A DNA stretch of 14,975 nt from contig CAYSSM010000016.1 of NCBI GenBank assembly GCA_964433905.1, positions 1 to 14,975 of the forward strand. The letters run 5' to 3'. Made by a program: the position numbers and the translations under genes. The DNA is from CAYSSM01 sp964433905 (lineage in GTDB: Bacteria; Patescibacteriota; UBA1384; UBA12157; JAENIV01). This document shows, in pieces, positions 12,584 through 14,975 of this stretch (positions within the stretch are counted from its first letter, which is position 1; every line of letters starts with the position of its first letter). Below the pieces are notes generated by a model. It searched no databases and was not told the origin of the DNA. It saw only the letters and a list, made by a program, of their open reading frames with translations.

Positions 12584-14513
12584 TCACCGGATTGTGTTTT
12601 TTAAATCTTATCGCCCGAACAATCAATATTATCAGAAAAATGAGCGCCAGTCCAGTGATGGCTTTGGCAAATTGAATCCCCCATGGTGCTTTAGAGCCTT
12701 TAATTTGTGTAGTTGGATTTTGATTTTCTGCGCCAGCAACTTCCTCAGCTATTTTATTCGCAGTCGGTGAACGGGCTTTGACAGTGCTTGAAGATGATTT
12801 TTTAGTACTTGCCGCTACTTTAGCAGTTGATTTTTTAGCTACAGAAATAGTTTCACTTGCTTGTTTTGTCAAAGCCTTAATTAAACTCACATCTTCTTGC
12901 TTTTGCGGCAGTATCCGCCAATTATCACGATATAAATTAACGATTCCGGTTACTTCAAAAATATCCCCCTTATGCATTTCGGGTTTGTCGATCTCGGTGG
13001 CAGCTTGAATATAAACTTTTGCTTTACCAGAACCATCATCAAGATAAAAAGTATTTCCAGAAGTTTCGACAACCGTTCCGGTAATGGTAACTAAATAATT
13101 TTCGTAATTTCTAAATTCGCCGGTTTTAATTTTAACCGGGTCGGAATTAATGGGAATATCCAAGTTTTCTTTAATATTTTCGTCAGCATCTTTAAGTTGC
13201 GCTGAACTTAAAATATTAGGTTCGCCTGGAGTTAAAGTTGCAGTCCATCCCCAAATATTATCAATCAATGCCCAAGAGAACCCTTCGTCTGCGTCACCGT
13301 AACTTGTTTCACTTATTAGTAATCCGCCGGGAAAAAATAATTTTACACTGTCGCCGCTATTATTTAAAGTAACTTCTGTCTGATTACGATGAAAGACTTT
13401 ATAACTTTTAGGGGAAATTGTTTGTCCAAAAGCAATAAGATATTGGTCAAGTAAAAAACGGGATAAAATTACTTGTTCATTAGAAGGATTGTAGATTTCT
13501 ATCCATTCGCCCTCAGCATCACTACCGATCGGATCGGGTAGAAGTTCCGACATAATAAGACTACCAGCCGAGGCCCAAAGACCGATTCTTTCTTGCTGAG
13601 CTTGCTGAAGAATTGCAAGCCAAGCGTCACTTTTAAGCACCGAATTAGAAGTAGCATAGTAACTTGCCAGTCCTTGCTCCAATAATCGAGTATTGAAAAC
13701 CTGATCTTGGAAGATTATCACCGCCAANNNNNNNNNNNNNNNNNNNNNNNNNNNNNNNNNNNNNNNNNNNNNNNNNNNNNNNNNNNNNNNNNNNNNNNNN
13801 NNNNNNNNNNNNNNNNNNNNNNNNNNNATCGTAGAATTATCTTGACCAATAGTCGGATTAGCAAAATTTGTCCAATCGCTTGGCAAGTTAGTATCCTGAC
13901 CATTAGGCAAACGTCCTATTGAATCATCTTCGCTTGTTACCGGAATATAGTTGCCGATAGTCCAGATACCAGCCGTTACCGCCGCAGATTGCCAGGTAGT
14001 TGCCGTAGATCCATAACGAAAAAAATCAATAATTGTTGAGCCACTATGCGTTGCGCTGTTAAATAAAGCAACTGTACCGCTTGTATTACTCATATTTCCA
14101 CTCGCGCCTTGATACAGGTCTGTTGCCGTATTCAAACCGCTTGAATTAATATGAACAACCACAAAAGCTCCAGGATCTAAAGAAAAACTGCCAAATGTAT
14201 AATAAGAACCGACTGCATATAAGTCAAAATTAGACAAAACTGCTTGTTCAGTGCTGGGATTATATAATTCCACCCATTCTAATCCGGTATCGGTACCAAC
14301 CGGATCAAACATCACCTCATTAATAACAACATCACTATCCGCCGCCTGGATTTTTTGAGTTCCTAAAAACGATATCAATATGCCAAATAGAATAAATAAT
14401 ACAGATATTCCACAAAACCGTAGCCCAAGCTTCAGCTTGCCAAACACGCTAAAGCGTGATCTACAGAGTTTTACATAAATTCTAAATAAATACTTTATTT
14501 TCCCCATCCTCAC
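12552..14513 (-). CDS. Surface protein with two lamin-tail domains, SNase-like remnant, OB-fold and C-terminal TM helix
   Basis: The product would be about 653 residues but contains a 100-N gap (residues about 229-262). In order: a signal/anchor segment (about 35-52) ending AADS, a lamin-tail domain (VINEVMFDPVGTDTGLEWVELYNPS), the gap, the C-terminal part of a staphylococcal-nuclease-like domain (FNTRLLEQGLASYYA...ERIGLWA, about 263-314), a second lamin-tail domain (IMSELLPDPIGSDAEGEWIEIYNPS), an OB-fold (about 460-545), a Ser/Ala/Lys-rich linker, a TM helix (613-634) and a basic cytoplasmic tail. The catalytic residues of the SNase-like domain fall inside the gap, so activity cannot be judged. 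The frame matches on both sides only if the gap is a multiple-of-three equivalent of 100. It could also be two genes. The start is GTG overlapping the upstream TGA; ATG 14507 is an alternative. The stop is TAG. Confidence 0.78.
   Translation of the reverse strand: MRMGKIKYLFRIYVKLCRSRFSVFGKLKLGLRFCGISVLFILFGILISFLGTQKIQAADSDVVINEVMFDPVGTDTGLEWVELYNPSTEQAVLSNFDLYAVGSYYTFGSFSLDPGAFVVVHINSSGLNTATDLYQGASGNMSNTSGTVALFNSATHSGSTIIDFFRYGSTATTWQSAAVTAGIWTIGNYIPVTSEDDSIGRLPNGQDTNLPSDWTNFANPTIGQDNSTXXXXXXXXXXXXXXXXXXXXXXXXXXXXXXXXXXLAVIIFQDQVFNTRLLEQGLASYYATSNSVLKSDAWLAILQQAQQERIGLWASAGSLIMSELLPDPIGSDAEGEWIEIYNPSNEQVILSRFLLDQYLIAFGQTISPKSYKVFHRNQTEVTLNNSGDSVKLFFPGGLLISETSYGDADEGFSWALIDNIWGWTATLTPGEPNILSSAQLKDADENIKENLDIPINSDPVKIKTGEFRNYENYLVTITGTVVETSGNTFYLDDGSGKAKVYIQAATEIDKPEMHKGDIFEVTGIVNLYRDNWRILPQKQEDVSLIKALTKQASETISVAKKSTAKVAASTKKSSSSTVKARSPTANKIAEEVAGAENQNPTTQIKGSKAPWGIQFAKAITGLALIFLIILIVRAIRFKKHNPVIGGNFGDDLT
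13728..13827. other. Assembly gap of 100 N inside the lamin-tail gene
   Basis: A conventional 100-N scaffold gap of unknown real length. It removes the region between the first lamin-tail domain and the SNase-like remnant. Confidence 0.97.
14420..14464. repeat. Paired-palindrome element inside the signal peptide of the lamin-tail gene
   Basis: Two adjacent perfect hairpins, CAAGCT/AGCTTG (14426-14439, 2-base loop) and CACGCT/AGCGTG (14445-14458, 2-base loop), are enclosed by an outer GTAG/CTAC pair (14420-14423, 14461-14464). The 45-base unit is exactly 15 codons long and encodes part of the basic n-region of the signal peptide (RSRFSVFGKLKLGLR). Confidence 0.8.
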
Positions 14514-14975
14514 TTTAAATCTATCTCTCCCCCTTTTTCCAAATCGTCTTTGGAAACTTCACCGGAAGTTGTAGATGTTTCATCATTTTGAATGATTTTA
14601 TTCTCAGAAGGAATCGTCGCTTCTGGCTGGCTTTCCTGAACAGGAGGAATCGGTTGATTTTGCATCTCAATTTTTTTTGATCCCGGAATTAAAACTCCTT
14701 CGGCTTCCAGCATTTGATGATGTAGACCTTCTTTTTCTAACAGCTGATTATGAAGTTCCAATATTTTTGATGATACTTCTTGAGGATTGGGAATTGATTT
14801 TATTATATAGTTTTCACTTAACTCACCGGCGGTTTCAACGACAACATCGCCATAACTAAAAAATGTCGGTAGAACACCCTCTATATCGGAAGTAACATCC
14901 TGTACTCTAAGCAGTGAAAGCTGAGAGATTTTCCGACCAAAAAAACCTTGCTGATTAATTTCAATAATTGTGTCA
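14510..14975 (-). CDS. Bacterial PH-domain protein, C-terminal part (open at window end)
   Basis: The frame is open from the window end to the TGA at 14510-14512, at least 154 residues; the start lies outside. The first visible part (QQGFFGRKISQLSLLRVQDV, then GVLPTFFSYGDVVVETAG, then NYIIKSVPNPQEV) matches the pattern of bacterial PH domains of the YdbS/YdbT type. These usually follow one or two TM helices and sit on the membrane. The C-terminal third is polar, with a Pro/Gln/Ser/Thr-rich linker (IPPVQESQPEATIP) and an acidic tail, and is probably unstructured. A start at TTG 14761 would cut the PH domain and is unlikely. It overlaps the lamin-tail gene by GTGA and heads the visible operon. 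Family call moderate, function unknown. Confidence 0.72.
   Translation of the reverse strand, partial: DTIIEINQQGFFGRKISQLSLLRVQDVTSDIEGVLPTFFSYGDVVVETAGELSENYIIKSIPNPQEVSSKILELHNQLLEKEGLHHQMLEAEGVLIPGSKKIEMQNQPIPPVQESQPEATIPSENKIIQNDETSTTSGEVSKDDLEKGGEIDLK

Noticed and set aside
14510..14761. 83-residue gene starting at TTG 14761
   Set aside because: The frame stays open to the window edge and the upstream residues form a PH-like domain, so this is the tail of a larger gene.

Overview
The window looks like a piece of a draft genome from the Patescibacteria (Candidate Phyla Radiation), most plausibly a Parcubacteria-like lineage. This is inferred from low GC, very short intergenic spaces, a shortened TsaB, lamin-tail and OB-fold surface proteins, a large serine recombinase of the type common in these genomes, and many small GC-rich palindromes. 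It was not tested by phylogeny. TGA and TAG both end otherwise intact genes (5944-5946; 8312-8314 and 12552-12554), so the standard code appears to apply and there is no sign of UGA recoding. Three runs of N (10, 100 and 100 bases) mark assembly gaps.

Layout: (1) 1-1830 holds a large serine recombinase on the plus strand. It is interrupted by an in-frame TAG, preceded by three tandem hairpins, flanked by a 29-bp inverted repeat, and followed by a convergent tRNA-Pro. (2) 2028-5551 is a minus-strand surface-glycan operon: a small membrane protein, a family-2 glycosyltransferase and a GT39/PMT-like polytopic glycosyltransferase. (3) 5655-6304 carries tRNA-Gly, tRNA-Thr and an orphan 99-aa gene with its own promoter and terminator. 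(4) 6322-8127 has a membrane-anchored glycoside-hydrolase-like protein divergent from tRNA-Asp across a 50-bp spacer. (5) 8128-8311 is a non-coding block of tandem hairpins. (6) 8312-11220 is an envelope operon: an LCP-family protein, a six-TM protein and a parvulin-type foldase. (7) 11334-11765 is an orphan 143-aa gene on the plus strand. (8) 11788-14975 is a tightly overlapping minus-strand operon: a bacterial PH-domain protein (open at the window end), a lamin-tail/SNase-like/OB-fold membrane protein, tsaE and tsaB.

Functionally, most of the window concerns the cell envelope: building and attaching surface polysaccharide (GT2, GT39-like, LCP), remodelling it (GH-like protein), folding exported proteins (parvulin) and displaying surface domains (lamin-tail protein). 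The tsaE/tsaB pair makes the t6A37 tRNA modification and is joined to the envelope genes by overlapping reading frames. I found no convincing new defence or mobile system. The points most worth checking are the amber-interrupted recombinase, a paired-palindrome element lying in frame inside a signal peptide, the multi-domain lamin-tail/SNase protein, and the two orphan small genes.
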